Below the pieces are notes generated by a model. That model was not told the origin of the DNA. It made no database searches and saw nothing but the letters and a program-made list of their open reading frames with translations. A DNA stretch of 27,028 nucleotides from Nemertoderma westbladi (Eukaryota; Xenacoelomorpha; Nemertodermatida; Nemertodermatidae), in contig JAUCBJ010000551.1 of the NCBI GenBank assembly GCA_032718475.1, positions 1 to 27,028 of the forward strand, in the 5' to 3' direction. This document shows, piece after piece, positions 10,942 to 20,689 of the stretch (position 1 is its first letter; every line of letters starts with the position of its first letter). Both the position numbers and the translations under genes were made by a program.

Positions 10942-12818
10942 CTAGCTGTACAGTTTCACTAGGTATTTACAGGCTCTGGAGATCTCCTTGACTTCCTTCG
11001 TATTCACCACGGTGTATTTAAACTCCTTGAGTTGGTCGTCGTTGAGACAAAAGGAACCCGATTCGTTGCGTCTCGGCACCGAATCCATGGCAACGCAGAA
11101 CTTACCCCCGTACAACTCCTTATTGGTCAGGAGAATTTCACTGATAACATCGGCGACATCGCCGGTCACGTAGGAAGGCAGATAGAAGATGAGAGCGACA
11201 ATCATCTCCTTGATAAGGTCGACTAGGACCACGTTAAGGGCCGCGGCGACGCCCGCTTGCACCGGGGGCCCCAGTTCCCGTTCCCTCCCCGAGTGGATAA
11301 AATCCCGCCAGAACCGGAGAACCGACTCGTTCGCCTCTTTGTGCTCGATCGTTACCGCGCAGACAGCGGCCCGCAGGAAGGCCGGCAACGCGGGGCACGC
11401 CAGCAGCGCGTCGGGGCACTTCTGCACGAACCGGTTGGCCAGTCGACACATATCGTCCACGGTCTCGGGATTCTCTCGGCAGCCTTCGCGCGTCGACATC
11501 TGCAGCAGGGCCGGCTCTATGAGCGCGTTCAGCAGCTGCGTGAGTCCCTGCTTGCAGTAGGACTCGGCTCCGAACTCGTCGACGAGGATGGAGGCCATGT
11601 AGAGGCAACACGAGTGACTCCGCGAGGTGAATACCTCGACGATTAGGGCCGCGATGTTCTCGAGGAAGGGAGCGGCTTGCAGCTGCAGACAGCGGACGAT
11701 GAAACGGACCACTCGGAAGCAACGCTCCACCATGCGCTCGTTGTCGCGGAAACGGAGACACGCGGCCGACACAACAGGCCAAACGACGCGCGCGGCCTCG
11801 AGGCACGGATGCGGGGACTCCGAGACTGACACCGAGACGAAACGGAAGACCGCGGCGAGACGATCGAACCAGATCGCGGGATCAACGGACGGCAGGGGAT
11901 CCGTGGAGAGGAACATCTGGATGGAGTGTAACTGTAGGTTACACAAGGTAACGGTCCACTCGGCCACGTTGGAGACCGGCGTTACGGAGAGCAGCTGTAA
12001 CGCGGCGCGTAACAGATCGATCTGGGCCTCGGGGGAGATGTTGGAGTTGTCGAGTTGCTGTACCATGGCGAGCAGTTCCGGGAAGTGTTGGGAGACGGCC
12101 TCTTTGGAGCAGCGCTCGTAGATGGCCTGTATGGCGCTGGCCGCGGGCACCGCGAGTTTATCCTGGACAAGCGCCTCCGTTAGGTGGCGCAACACGTGGC
12201 CAACGCGCGCCGGATGCCGCGCCAACCATCGGCGCAGGTCGCGCAGCAGCTGCACGCAGGTCTCCCGGATGCACACGTGGGTCTCGGGGGTCCCCATCGC
12301 GAGGACGTCGGTGAGCGCGGCGTCCACGACCAGCTCGTCGTCGCTTTGGATCTCCTCCACAACGGCGGACATAAAGAAGAGCGTCGCCTCCACAGCGACC
12401 CACCCGCCGACGCCGGCGGCCGCTCTCAGCCGGCTGTGCATCGTAGCGAACACCTCCGGGGCCCCGAGGATGAACAAGGATTCGGCGACGAGATCGGTGA
12501 CCTTCTCTCGGAAGTCGTAGAACTCGTCGTCCTCGTCGAGAGGCGCGTCGGTCTCGGGGTCCAACTCGACGTGCTTGGCGAGTCCCTCGTACAACCGGAC
12601 GAAGTAGGGCTTAAACGGCTCGATGAGTCGGCGATCTTCGGATATGATGCCGGCTAGACGACTCCACACGTCAAAGGTTCGCTCCACCAGGTCGTAGTCG
12701 GTGTGACCCACACACACGGCGACCAGATCCAACTCCTTTAGGGAGCACGTCGGGTCGCTCTGTTTCGAGTAAACTAACAGTTGGAGGAAGGCTTCCGCGC
12801 AGTCCACGAAGATTTTAC
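10942..12818 (-). CDS. TNPO3: Transportin-3, exon 2 (residues 327-951)
   Basis: This is the C-terminal two-thirds of TNPO3, an importin-beta family karyopherin that carries SR-type splicing factors into the nucleus. It is an all-helical HEAT-repeat superhelix with no catalytic residues. The exon starts at 12818 after the acceptor TTTGCAG. The split codon T|GT restores the conserved NYC-(R/K)IF junction expected for TNPO3 (here DYC-KIF). Recognisable blocks are YDLVERTFDVWSRL, FREKVTDLVAES and a C-terminal VKEISRACKYLVKLY that ends four residues into the usual position. The stop is TAG at 10942-10944. Codon third positions are strongly G/C, unlike the AT-rich surroundings, and this opens several long spurious frames on both strands. 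A GTG at 12807 within the exon is not a start, because the homology continues through it to the splice site. Confidence 0.92.
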
Positions 12819-13294
12819 CTGCAAACGGATTAATTTACTTTGTTTCAAATGAATGATTTGAATTGTTTCAAAAAGCAAAACAAACAATCGGCTGAGCCAG
12901 GGGGCGACCCTAAAGCTCATCTTTCGATAGGTGCTACCCGAGGGTTGGGGTAGGCGCTACTCCTATCCCATGTTTTGCTCCCAGTAATTTAACTGGTCCC
13001 CATTATCAACCCAGTGGATAAACGGCTGAGTGGAGATTAATTGAATTTCTAATGGGTCTGAACTGAACCTTCTATCCATGAATGAAATATCAACTAATAG
13101 ATCAACTCTAGAGATTTTAAACTCCTGATTTCACACAACATATATATTGGATTTGAAATGTTGGCTCTTCTCAGCCATCTGCCTAGATACCCCCCTAACT
13201 AACCTATACTACCCCTCTCCCGTAATTCGATTACCGAATTACTAAATAAGCATTTTGGAGTTTGTTTTACTGGTTGTGGCAGATCTGTTAGCCG

Positions 13295-13314
13295 CCCCCC
13301 CCCCCCCCCCCCCC
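13295..13314. repeat. C20 homopolymer
   Basis: Twenty consecutive C (G20 in the TNPO3 pre-mRNA) inside the intron, followed by ACTCAACTC. No inverted arms were found around it. Confidence 0.9.
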
Positions 13315-13805
13315 ACTCAACTCTTTGGCTTTCCATCCCCACTAGGGTGGTTCATATTTCAAAAATTTTTAAATTTCAGCTGGGTTCATGTTCTAATTTG
13401 TTCCAAATTGCATAAAAACACGTTTGATAACTTCAAAATGTGTTGGAGTTTCCGGGAACTACACCCACCGTGGCATCATAGTAGCTGCTTGAGCCGTCGC
13501 CCGGTCCCACATAAAATGTAATCGTGGGACTAGTTCTTGTCATTGTTAGGAAAAAAGGTATACATTTTCGCTACAGAATTGCCGTTGAACCCAACTGAAA
13601 ATGTTAGTATTAAATTCTTTGACATGTCCACGTCACACAGTTCCCGCCCTTGCCGCAAGTGAGTCATATTCCCCATTTTTGTGATGATCAACTTCTAATA
13701 TTCCTACCACATGGATATTATGCTCATTAGCACCGCAATGACCGATTTAGTTGGTGTAGACACCTTCAAATCAAGCCTAGAGCGAATAGTTTTTGAGATA
13801 TTGCA

Positions 13806-14079
13806 GACTCATTCACCCCCCACCCACACATCCCCTTCCCACTCATTGCCCCCCCCCCCCCACTCATTTCCCCACCCCCACTCATTTCCCCACCCCCACT
13901 CATTTCCCCACCCCCACTCATTTCCCCACCGCCACCCCCCACTCATTTCCCCACCCCCACTCATTTCCCCACCCCCACTCATTTCCCCCCACACACTCAT
14001 TCCCCCCCCCCACCCAAACATTGCCCCCTCACCCACACATTGCCCACCCCCCACCCCCACCTCCCCCCCCCCCCCCCCC
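13806..14079. repeat. 18-bp C-rich minisatellite ACTCATTTCCCCACCCCC with C13 and C17 runs
   Basis: ACTCATT recurs at 13862, 13880, 13898, 13916, 13941, 13959, 13977 and 13995, mostly at 18-bp spacing. Degenerate units lie on either side, and there are C homopolymers at 13849-13861 and 14063-14079. The + strand is almost purely A/C/T with C runs, so the TNPO3 transcript carries repeated GGGGGTGGGG blocks starting about 11 nt after the splice donor. These have the G-run density expected to form G-quadruplexes (inference). Confidence 0.93.
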
Positions 14080-14090
14080 TATTAACTAAC

Positions 14091-15069
14091 AGTAATCGAC
14101 GGATTTGTCGAACTCATCCTTGGCAACGGCGTGGAGGTAAGCATCCTCGAGGGTGGGAACGTAACCCCTGAGCATGTCCCCGAGGTTCTGGTAGGTGGAG
14201 AAGTCGTCGCAGGGGTAGATTACCGAACACAAACACTCGGTGGCGTCGAAGTGGAGACTATCGTCGCAGTTGGGGTCGCGCAAGGTCGCGAACGCCTTGT
14301 CTAGGATAGCAGACTGGAGTAGCAGATCCACCGGAATGGATCCGATCTCGAACCAGTTACCCAGGCAGTGGTAGACCTTCCCCTGGATCCTGGTGTTGTC
14401 CACGCACTGTGTCTGACACGCGACTAATAACTCGAGAACGATCTGGGAGGACTCTTTCAACTGCTTTTTGATCTCGGTTCGACGGTTCTCGCCCAGTTTA
14501 AGGTGTTGCGAGTTGACCTCTTCCGGGAGGAGGGTAAGCAGTTCCAGTAGGACCTTGAGGTAGACGGCGTCGCGGGAGAACCTCCCGATAAAGTCCCGGG
14601 CCGGGTGCTGCCACGAGGTCATCTGGAGGGCCAACTCTACCAGGGACAGACAGACCTGCGTGGCGACGGCGTTGTGTTGATCCGAGGTCGTGTTTCGGGC
14701 GAGTCTCTCGAGATGCGCGATTAAACTGTCTCGCAACGAAGATTGCGCCTCTTCCGAAGGAAGCTCTTGGAAATTCTTTAACAGTTTTGTTTTCAGAGTT
14801 TGCGCCGCGAAATATGGGAAGTTTGAATCTGAGGTGTCGGACAGCAACTCATCGCAAAGTTTCCAGGAATAAACGGATTGCTGGAAATGTTCCAGCCACT
14901 TCGAAGCGTTTTCTTTCTTCGAGGAATCCTGTGACTCATAAAGGACTTTTAACATTTGCCTCGTTTCATCCAAAGACGGGATCCATTGCCCGTCAGTACC
15001 ATGATTTTCCAATCGAGATTTTGTGCCCATGTCACAGTCGCCCCCATTTGCGTTTGCGTGGTATGCCAT
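14091..15069 (-). CDS. TNPO3: Transportin-3, exon 1 (residues 1-326 plus one base)
   Basis: This exon encodes the N-terminal, RanGTP-binding part of TNPO3. After a roughly 30-residue extension rich in Asn, Gly and Asp, the importin-beta N-terminal region begins at about residue 36. Landmarks are ASKWLEHFQQSVYSWKLCDELL (55-76), the conserved YFAAQTLKTKL (86-96), LRDSL (112-116), LALQMTSW (146-153), LTLLPEEV (178-185), GENRRTEI (193-200) and CLGNWFEIG (235-243). The exon ends at 14091 in TAC|T, and GTTAGT follows. The start is the first ATG of the frame at 15069, preceded by AATACA; M14 (MGTKSR) is a possible alternative. Together the two exons encode 951 residues. Vertebrate TNPO3 genes have many introns, so this structure is unusually simple. 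Confidence 0.93.
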
Positions 15070-16019
15070 TGTATTAAAATATTTACAATTTCAGTTCTGC
15101 AGTGATTACCAGATTACAGTAGTTGGGTGTAGTTGTAGTTAGGCTATCGAAGACTATCAGCAGTTTCAGGTACTACCTACTGACCTACCAGCCTACTGCC
15201 GTAGAGCATAGAGATGGCCTTGGTTCTGGACTTAGAAAGCATAATCAGATAATGCAGTAATGCTGTAAATGTCTGCAGATACCACTGGGCAGGGCACAGC
15301 AGCACAGGGACAGCTGGGCCTGGGACTGGATACTGCAGTCAGGTGTCAGGAACACTGGTCACAGTTTTAAGTTTTCATATTGATCTACCTGAGATACTCC
15401 TAAGTGCAGCTACTGCCTGGGTTATCTTCTCCCTCCATCAGTCCATAAACATAATTGTCCAATTATGATTATTGCCAGTTTTTCTTCCTCGTGTTATTTA
15501 TTTACATTATATTTTATGCGTGCAGTTCAGCAGTTAGTACTGTAGTATATGCATTTTTACTTGTCGTGCAGTTATTTGGAGTGTCTATTACAATTACAAT
15601 TTGTACAATTTACAGCCAGCATGTGTCCGCGGAAAATGCTCTCAGCTGCTCAGAGTGAAATTTCTCCATAGAAAACAATGCTAAATCATTTGAAAACCGG
15701 CATTGAAATTTTATCATTGGCATTATAAAAATTATGCCATTAGAACTGTAGAACCGCCATAAAATTATGTATAAATTAATTTGAGAATTAGAATCTCATC
15801 GTTGGGATAACTACCGTATCCAGGTATCATTAATATTAAAAGTAAAAATTGTCACCTTATGTGCCCAGCTTGCCAGCTTCTGCTTTGAGGACTAGTGAAG
15901 TTACTGAGTTACAGCCAAATTATGTCCGAAAATATAATCACAGCCTGTGAAGGACAAATAGTGGCTGCACGGACACTTTCTGGCTGTAAATATGTGGATA
16001 ATTTTTGGCTGAGCGGTGA

Positions 16020-16061
16020 CCAGTCTGCCAGTGTTCCTAACTGGGTGTACTGGCAGACTGG
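16020..16061. repeat. Perfect 13-bp inverted repeat
   Basis: CCAGTCTGCCAGT (16020-16032) is complementary to ACTGGCAGACTGG (16049-16061) and the loop is 16 nt. It could be a small foldback or a transposon remnant. Confidence 0.8.
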
Positions 16062-17107
16062 TACGGCTACGGCAGTACGGGTACCGGTCAGCCGGTGCGC
16101 GGTGCGGTACCGGTACTTTAGTTTCAAGCTTTCAACCGTTCTGTCTTTCTGTTGGTCGTTGTGTCTTCCTGTCTTCAGTCTGCCTGTCCTGGAAAGAGGA
16201 GAAGACCACCCAGGCAATATAGCACTTACGGGGGCCCGAAAATTGAAATTATCGGTCAAAGTGGCAAAAATCTTGAAAATCAATATCCATTAATCGAACT
16301 AATCCTCTGTCAGACGTCTGTCTGTCGGCAAACTGGCAAATGTTTGTTGCTAATAAATAAAGAATAACGATTAGTTTCGGATTCCACTACTACACTAGGC
16401 CTACACTACAATACAACAGTACCGGTAGTTCAGTATGCCACCTCACTAGTCAGATATAGTTGTAGTTAGTTACATATGCCACTACTGTAGCTGTGTAGTA
16501 TAATATAGCATGTTATTGCTTTGTCAGGTTTGGGCACTAATAGTTTGTGTAACCATTTTGACCAACTTTGATAAATTAATGTTAGAATTGTTTTTTCTTG
16601 AATATGGTTGGCTGACATTCGATTTAATGGTAGCTACAGTAGAAAATGTTGTTTGGTAGCTATAGTGTTTTTATAAGGTATAATTTAAAAAACTTATTAA
16701 TATTCTAGCTATATACAGTAGTGTTGTAAAAGCACCATAAAACAAAAAATATATTGCAATTTTTATTAAACCCTCATGTATTTTTAAAAACACTAACTAC
16801 AGTACCTAAAAAAATGTACAAGATTTCACTCAATCTAATACCAGTCAACCATCATCCCTAAAATCAATAAAAAAAAATGAAAAAACGTAATGCGAAAAAT
16901 TGATTTATCTTATGGTCACATAAGCTATAGTAGTGCCCAGGTTTGGTAATGTTATTTATTCTAAAATGTTGTTGCCATAGCACTTTGCAGAATGTTTTTA
17001 ATACGAATGAATATTTTTATATGAATAAATTATATTATCATTAATATATTAAAATGCCGTACACCGTGACCCGTAATATATATAGTGTCATTTTCTGATG
17101 ACACGGA

Positions 17108-17210
17108 CCCCCCCCCCAGATTTTTCTACAAATCTTTATCATTTTGCTTGAAATTTGAAACACAACTAGTTCCACTCACCGTCGATGACCCAATGAGGCT
17201 GGAATTTTAG
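17108..17210. repeat. Diverged dispersed repeat beginning with C10
   Basis: C10 is followed by AGATTTTTCTACAAATC and GAAATTTGAAACACAACTAG. The segment 25860-25960 has the same order after its G tract: ATTTTTATACAAATC, then GAAATTTGAAACAGAGTTAG. The GAAATTTGAAACA core is identical. The match is too diverged to set boundaries. Confidence 0.45.
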
Positions 17211-17411
17211 ATTTTGCCTTTATATTTTTTTTATAAGCGTTTTAAAAAAGGTGACTTTTGCGTGCACTCTCCGTATCAGGCAGGGGCGGATCCAGGAATT
17301 TAATTTATACTGTATGATGCGCGAAAATCGTGAAGTTGTCAGTTAAATTGTCAGTCTTTTGGTCTGCGGGCGCTGCCCCTGCGATGTCTGGGGAGGGGTA
17401 TGTGAGGGGGT

Positions 17412-17433
17412 GGGGGGGGGGGGGGGGGGGGGG
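17412..17433. repeat. G22 homopolymer
   Basis: Twenty-two consecutive G after GTGAGGGGGT. It is followed by CTAAGTAAATTTAAG and the 5' flank of the LINE fragment. Confidence 0.9.
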
Positions 17434-17823
17434 CTAAGTAAATTTAAGTAAGTAAGCATTTTTATTTAGATTTTAATATAACAATTTTGATGCAAAAATA
17501 ATAAAATGTTTCAATCGATTATCTGACATTTTCTATTGATTATTGATGATTTTCGAAAACTAAAAATAATTTTTTTTTATGTTAATTGCTTTTTTTGCTT
17601 GCTTGAAACTTGGCTCGATGATAGCGTTTCTGATGAAGAAATTTATATTGATAATTACGTAGTTTTACGTAAGGATAGGGACAGACACGGTGGTGGTGTC
17701 TGTACTTACATTCGATGTGATGATGACGAAGTTTTACTGGTAGAACTTTTACTTCCTAAAACTAAACCTATTTTAATCGGTACCAATTAAAGAAATTAGT
17801 CTTAACAACGCACTGAGCCCTGG

Positions 17824-18837
17824 ATGACCTCGGGTATTCTTAGTAATATCAGAGAAAGAGATAACTATTTGTATAAATTTAGGAAATACCGTGTTTTAGC
17901 TGATTATAATAATTACTGCAAATATAGAAACCTTGTCCAACGGGAAATAAAAAAAGCTAAATCTGAATATTTGTACAACAAAATAAGTGAGAATAAAGAT
18001 AATCCTAAAAGTCTATGGTCTACCCTAAAATCTTTAGGTTATAAAAACCTTAAATCTAAATCGAATATTGTTCTGCAAGATAACGGTGAGCTGATTCATG
18101 ATCATACTCTAGTTAGTAATTTATTTAATAATTATTTTACTAATGTTGCCTCTAATTTAGTTAAGAAATTACCGTTATCAAGTAATAAATATAGTATAGG
18201 GTCCGAAACTCTAAATAATTTTTATGTAGAAAAGTTACAAAATTCAGAAAAGTTATTTTTAAAACCCGTTTCTGAGGATTTCGTTTTTCAAAATCAACTT
18301 AGCCTATCAGCCTCAAATAGTACCGGTCTAGACCTAATACCTGCCCGTTTTCTTAAGGATGGTGCTGAAGTACTTAAAGTGCCTATTACTTTTATTATTA
18401 ATTACTCTATCGTAGATAATGTAGTACCAGACGAACTGAACTTAGCTAAGGTTGTTCCTCTGTATAACAAGAATAGTAAAGTAGAACCCTGTAATTACAG
18501 ACCTGTTAGTATCTTAAGTATTGTATCTAAAATTCTAGAACGTTCTGTTTTTCTACAGCTGGAAGCACATCTTAGTAGGCTAAATCTGATCTATGAACTT
18601 CAGTCCGGTTTTCGTAAATCATATTCTACAGACACCTGCCTTATTAACTTAACTGATACAATTAGATGTAACAACGCAAAGGGTTTATATACTGGTATGG
18701 TAATGTTGGACCTACAAAAGGCTTTCGATACTGTAGATCACGAAATTCTGCTTGGTAAGTTAGGCCTGATGGTTGTAGGTTCTATAGACTGGTTCAAGTC
18801 CTACCTGTCAGACAGAGGTCAAACTGTAGTACTGTAG
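17824..18837 (+). pseudogene. Reverse transcriptase, N-terminal part of broken LINE ORF2
   Basis: This open segment of 337 codons holds the pre-RT linker (KAKSEYLYNKISENKDNPKS, NLFNNYFTNVASNL) and RT fingers/palm up to YLSDRGQTVVL. It includes the motif A aspartate in LDLQKAFDTV. It is cut by TAG at 18835-18837, where a one-base change separates it from the rest of the palm. A Trp codon sits directly before the ATG (PWMT is a conserved LINE junction), so the ATG is internal and not the true start. Confidence 0.85.
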
Positions 18838-19450
18838 CAAATCGCAGTCTACTGTACAAGAGATTACCTGTGGTGTACCACAAGGTAGTATATTAGGTCC
18901 TCTGCTTTTTGTATGCTATGTAAATAATATGATAAGTAGTATAGATCCCGATTTTAAACTCATTTTATATGCCGACGACAGTGCTCTTATTTTCTCTCAT
19001 AAAGATCCTATCCATAGTTCCCAAAAGTTAAGTGCAGTTCTAGAATCCTGTAATGAGTGGTTGGTTGATAATAAGCTATCCATTCACTACGGTAAGACTG
19101 AATGTATTTTATTTGGTTCCAAAAGAAAGTTAAAGAAGGTAACTAAGTTTGGAGTCACTAGTAATGGACATAAGATTGAAAATAAAAAGGAAGTTAAATA
19201 TTTGGGCGCCACATTGGATAACTGCTTATCAGGAGAAAGTACAGTGAAAAATATTTTCTCGAAAGTTAACAGTAGGCTTAGGTTTCTATACAGAAATAAA
19301 AATAGTTTAAACACCGACTCCCGCAAGTTACTTTGCTCTTCTGTAATACAGTGTCACATGGACTATGCATGCTCTTCTTGGTATGAAGGCTTATCCAAAC
19401 AGCTTAAATGTAAATTACAAGTAGCTCAGAATAACCTAGGCACCACCTAA
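18838..19450 (+). pseudogene. Reverse transcriptase, C-terminal part of broken LINE ORF2
   Basis: Read in the second frame from about 18840, the sequence resumes with KSQSTVQEITCGVPQGSILG and YADDSALIF. The thumb region follows (NEWLVDNKLSIHYGKTECILF, VKYLGATLD, INSRLRFLYR-like). The catalytic double aspartate is intact. The frame ends at TAA 19448-19450, just after VAQNNLGTT, where a small deletion disrupts the expected continuation. Confidence 0.85.
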
Positions 19451-19520
19451 CTCCAGATGACTTTTCTGAATCTGGACTACTTAACTTAGATAGTAGAGTT
19501 AAGCAGCTACGCCTGAAGGG

Positions 19521-19660
19521 GCCGTTCACAAATCAGCTGACACTTTTTCAGGCCATTTTTGACACCCCCCCCCCCCCCCCCCCCCCTCGTGTGACACCTT
19601 GATGACACTTTGGTTTGACCCCTCCTGACCCCTCCCCCCCTATGCTGACGCGTCAGCTTT
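19521..19660. mobile_element. Partial MITE-like element beginning GGGGCCGTTCAC, with C22
   Basis: AAGGGGCCGTTCACAAATCAGCTGACAC abuts the LINE remnant. It is followed by TTTTTGACA plus C22 (19565-19586), TCGTGTGACACC, a second C-rich block and a perfect palindrome GCTGACGCGTCAGC at 19643-19656. The layout (GGGGCCGTTC end, CTGAC arms, internal C-tracts) resembles a widespread invertebrate MITE type, but I find no matching right terminus. The element is therefore probably truncated. Confidence 0.5.
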
Positions 19661-20058
19661 AATATAATGCGATAAAAATAATTACAATGTCGTAAGGCAG
19701 TACTTCTCAGGATTAATTACTTCTTGATTCTTTTGATAGTCTGAGTAATTCATAATAAAACTTGATTAAACATTTACAAATAAAAACTTTATTAAACACT
19801 AAATATGCAAACAGTATTATACACTACAATTACAGTACATCAAAACTTAATCATCGTCATCAGCCTCAACAAGGTAGAACAGAGAAGAGAAACTTATAAA
19901 TACCTATACCTTAATTACTTACCTATATACATACCCAATTGTGGATTTCCCATGTCTACTCTTCTCGATGGCTTAGTCAATTTATTATCTGATGATACAA
20001 ACATGAATTAATTATTTCAAAGTGGTCTTAAGTCTTTCACCACGGGCACTCAGGGAAA
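19661..20058. other. AT-rich spacer, nothing recognised
   Basis: A 68-codon open frame (19805-20011) has no recognisable features. CTTGATTAAACATTTACAAATAAAAACTTTATTAAACA is low-complexity AT sequence. Confidence 0.4.
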
Positions 20059-20065
20059 TGCCGGG

Positions 20066-20196
20066 GTCTGGGGGCGATAACCCCCAAGAAAAGAAGCGGG
20101 GGTTTGGGGGCGGCAGCCCCCAAGAAAAGAAGCGGGGGTTTGGGGGCGGTAGCCCCCAAGAAAATAAGCGGGGGTTTGGGGGCGGCAGCCCCCAAT
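20066..20196. repeat. 36-bp hairpin minisatellite, 3.5 copies
   Basis: Each unit carries TTGGGGGC GGCA GCCCCCAA, a perfect 8-bp stem with a 4-nt loop, followed by GAAAAGAAGCGGG. Complete units lie at 20103-20138 and 20139-20174, with partial or diverged ones on both sides. The stems are conserved and the loop varies (GGCA, GGTA). The open frames on both strands (Gly-rich and Pro-rich) come from the repeat. Confidence 0.92.
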
Positions 20197-20367
20197 TAAA
20201 AGAAATTAAAAGAATTAAAGGAATTAAAAGAAAAACAAACAAAATTTGACTATAAAAATGTTTCTTTTATAATTTTGAAGAAACTTGTCTTGATACAACT
20301 TGTCCTGTAACCATCTTTAACTTTTGTTTATTGCTTTGATGCACCCAGATTAATTTTAACACTTTAA

Positions 20368-20469
20368 CTGGGGGGGAAGTGTCCGGGGGGGCAAGTGTCC
20401 GGGGGGGAAGTGTCCTACTTGGGCGGGGGGAAGTGTCCGGGGGGGAAGTGTCCGGGGGGGAAGTGTCCT
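20368..20469. repeat. AAGTGTCC-GGGGGGG tandem repeat, six copies
   Basis: AAGTGTCC occurs at about 20377, 20393, 20408, 20431, 20446 and 20461. The copies are separated by runs of seven or so G, and one spacer has the extra segment TACTTGGGC. The basic period is 15-16 bp. No function is evident; it could be a transposon end. Confidence 0.88.
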
Positions 20470-20474
20470 AGATC

Positions 20475-20618
20475 CATAAAGGACCCCCTTGGAAATAAAC
20501 TGCAAAGCTTTAGGGGTAATCCTATATGTTATGTTGGACAAAACCTTTATACCGGTACATTGTTTGGTGTATTTGTTATTGTTTTTACATAATGTATAAA
20601 TAAATCTATCTATCTAAC
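20475..20618 (+). mobile_element. Probable LINE 3' end with (TCTA)n tail
   Basis: GGAAATAAACTGCAAAGCTTTAGGGGTAATCCTATATG leads into TTGTTTTTACATAATGTATAAATAAA and then TCTATCTATCTA (20603-20614). A short microsatellite tail after an A-rich 3' UTR is characteristic of CR1/RTE-type LINE ends. It may belong to the RT remnant upstream, with repeats inserted between the two, but the sequence does not prove this. Confidence 0.45.
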
Positions 20619-20689
20619 ATACTGGACACACCTCACGCCAACAAACTTTGACAAATTAGACAAAATTAAAGCGGATTAACTTAAACGCT

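Larger units (their letters stand above)
12819..14090 (-). other. TNPO3 intron 1 (only intron), with C-rich tandem repeats
   Basis: The donor is GTTAGT (14090-14085 on the - strand) and the acceptor is TTTGCAG (12825-12819). Joining the exons gives a 952-codon frame including stop, close to the roughly 923 residues of the human protein. The intron holds an 18-bp C-rich minisatellite next to the donor, a C20 tract (13295-13314) and AT-rich sequence without repeats. The open frames at 13255-14089 come from the repeats. Confidence 0.85.
15070..17535. other. Spacer upstream of TNPO3, no gene recognised
   Basis: The proximal part must contain the TNPO3 promoter and 5' UTR (- strand), but I see no clear TATA box or CpG cluster. 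The open frame at 15895-16293 overlaps a hairpin and shows no domain. A 13-bp perfect inverted repeat with a 16-nt loop lies at 16020-16061. The motif family TACCGGTA/GGTACC is dense at 16070-16115. A region at 17109-17210 resembles part of the foldback at 25860-25960. A G22 tract is at 17412-17433. Confidence 0.5.
17590..19520 (+). mobile_element. Degenerate non-LTR retrotransposon (LINE), endonuclease remnant plus RT
   Basis: A LINE copies itself by target-primed reverse transcription. The first piece (to 17790) is a fragment of an APE-type endonuclease (ETWLDDSVSDEEIYIDNY, then HGGGVCTYI); most of that domain is missing. A second frame from 17821 begins at PWMTSGIL and covers the linker and the reverse transcriptase: YRPVSILSIVSKILE, MLDLQKAFDTVDHE (motif A Asp), then after a frameshift GVPQGSILGPLLF and the catalytic YADD (motif C). 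Coding similarity continues in a third frame (HLTPDDFSESGLLNLDSRVKQLRL, 19444-19515). The copy is broken by a large internal deletion at about 17790-17820, a one-base shift at 18832-18840 and another lesion near 19440. It belongs in the Jockey/CR1-like range of LINEs, but the exact clade is not resolvable here. Confidence 0.88.

Noticed and set aside
11234-12657. Several long open frames on both strands inside TNPO3 exon 2
   Set aside because: They are shadows of a GC-rich exon and encode Arg/Ala/Pro-rich low-complexity sequence, while the frame on the - strand has clear TNPO3 homology.
13711-14089. Pro/His/Ser-rich open frames and a Gly-rich one opposite
   Set aside because: They are produced by the 18-bp C-rich minisatellite inside the TNPO3 intron.
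15895-16293. 132-codon open frame
   Set aside because: It has no recognisable domain, overlaps a perfect hairpin and is open on both strands at similar length.
20022-20249. Gly-rich frame with KRGFGGGSPQE repeats
   Set aside because: It is the 36-bp hairpin repeat read in frame because 36 is a multiple of 3.
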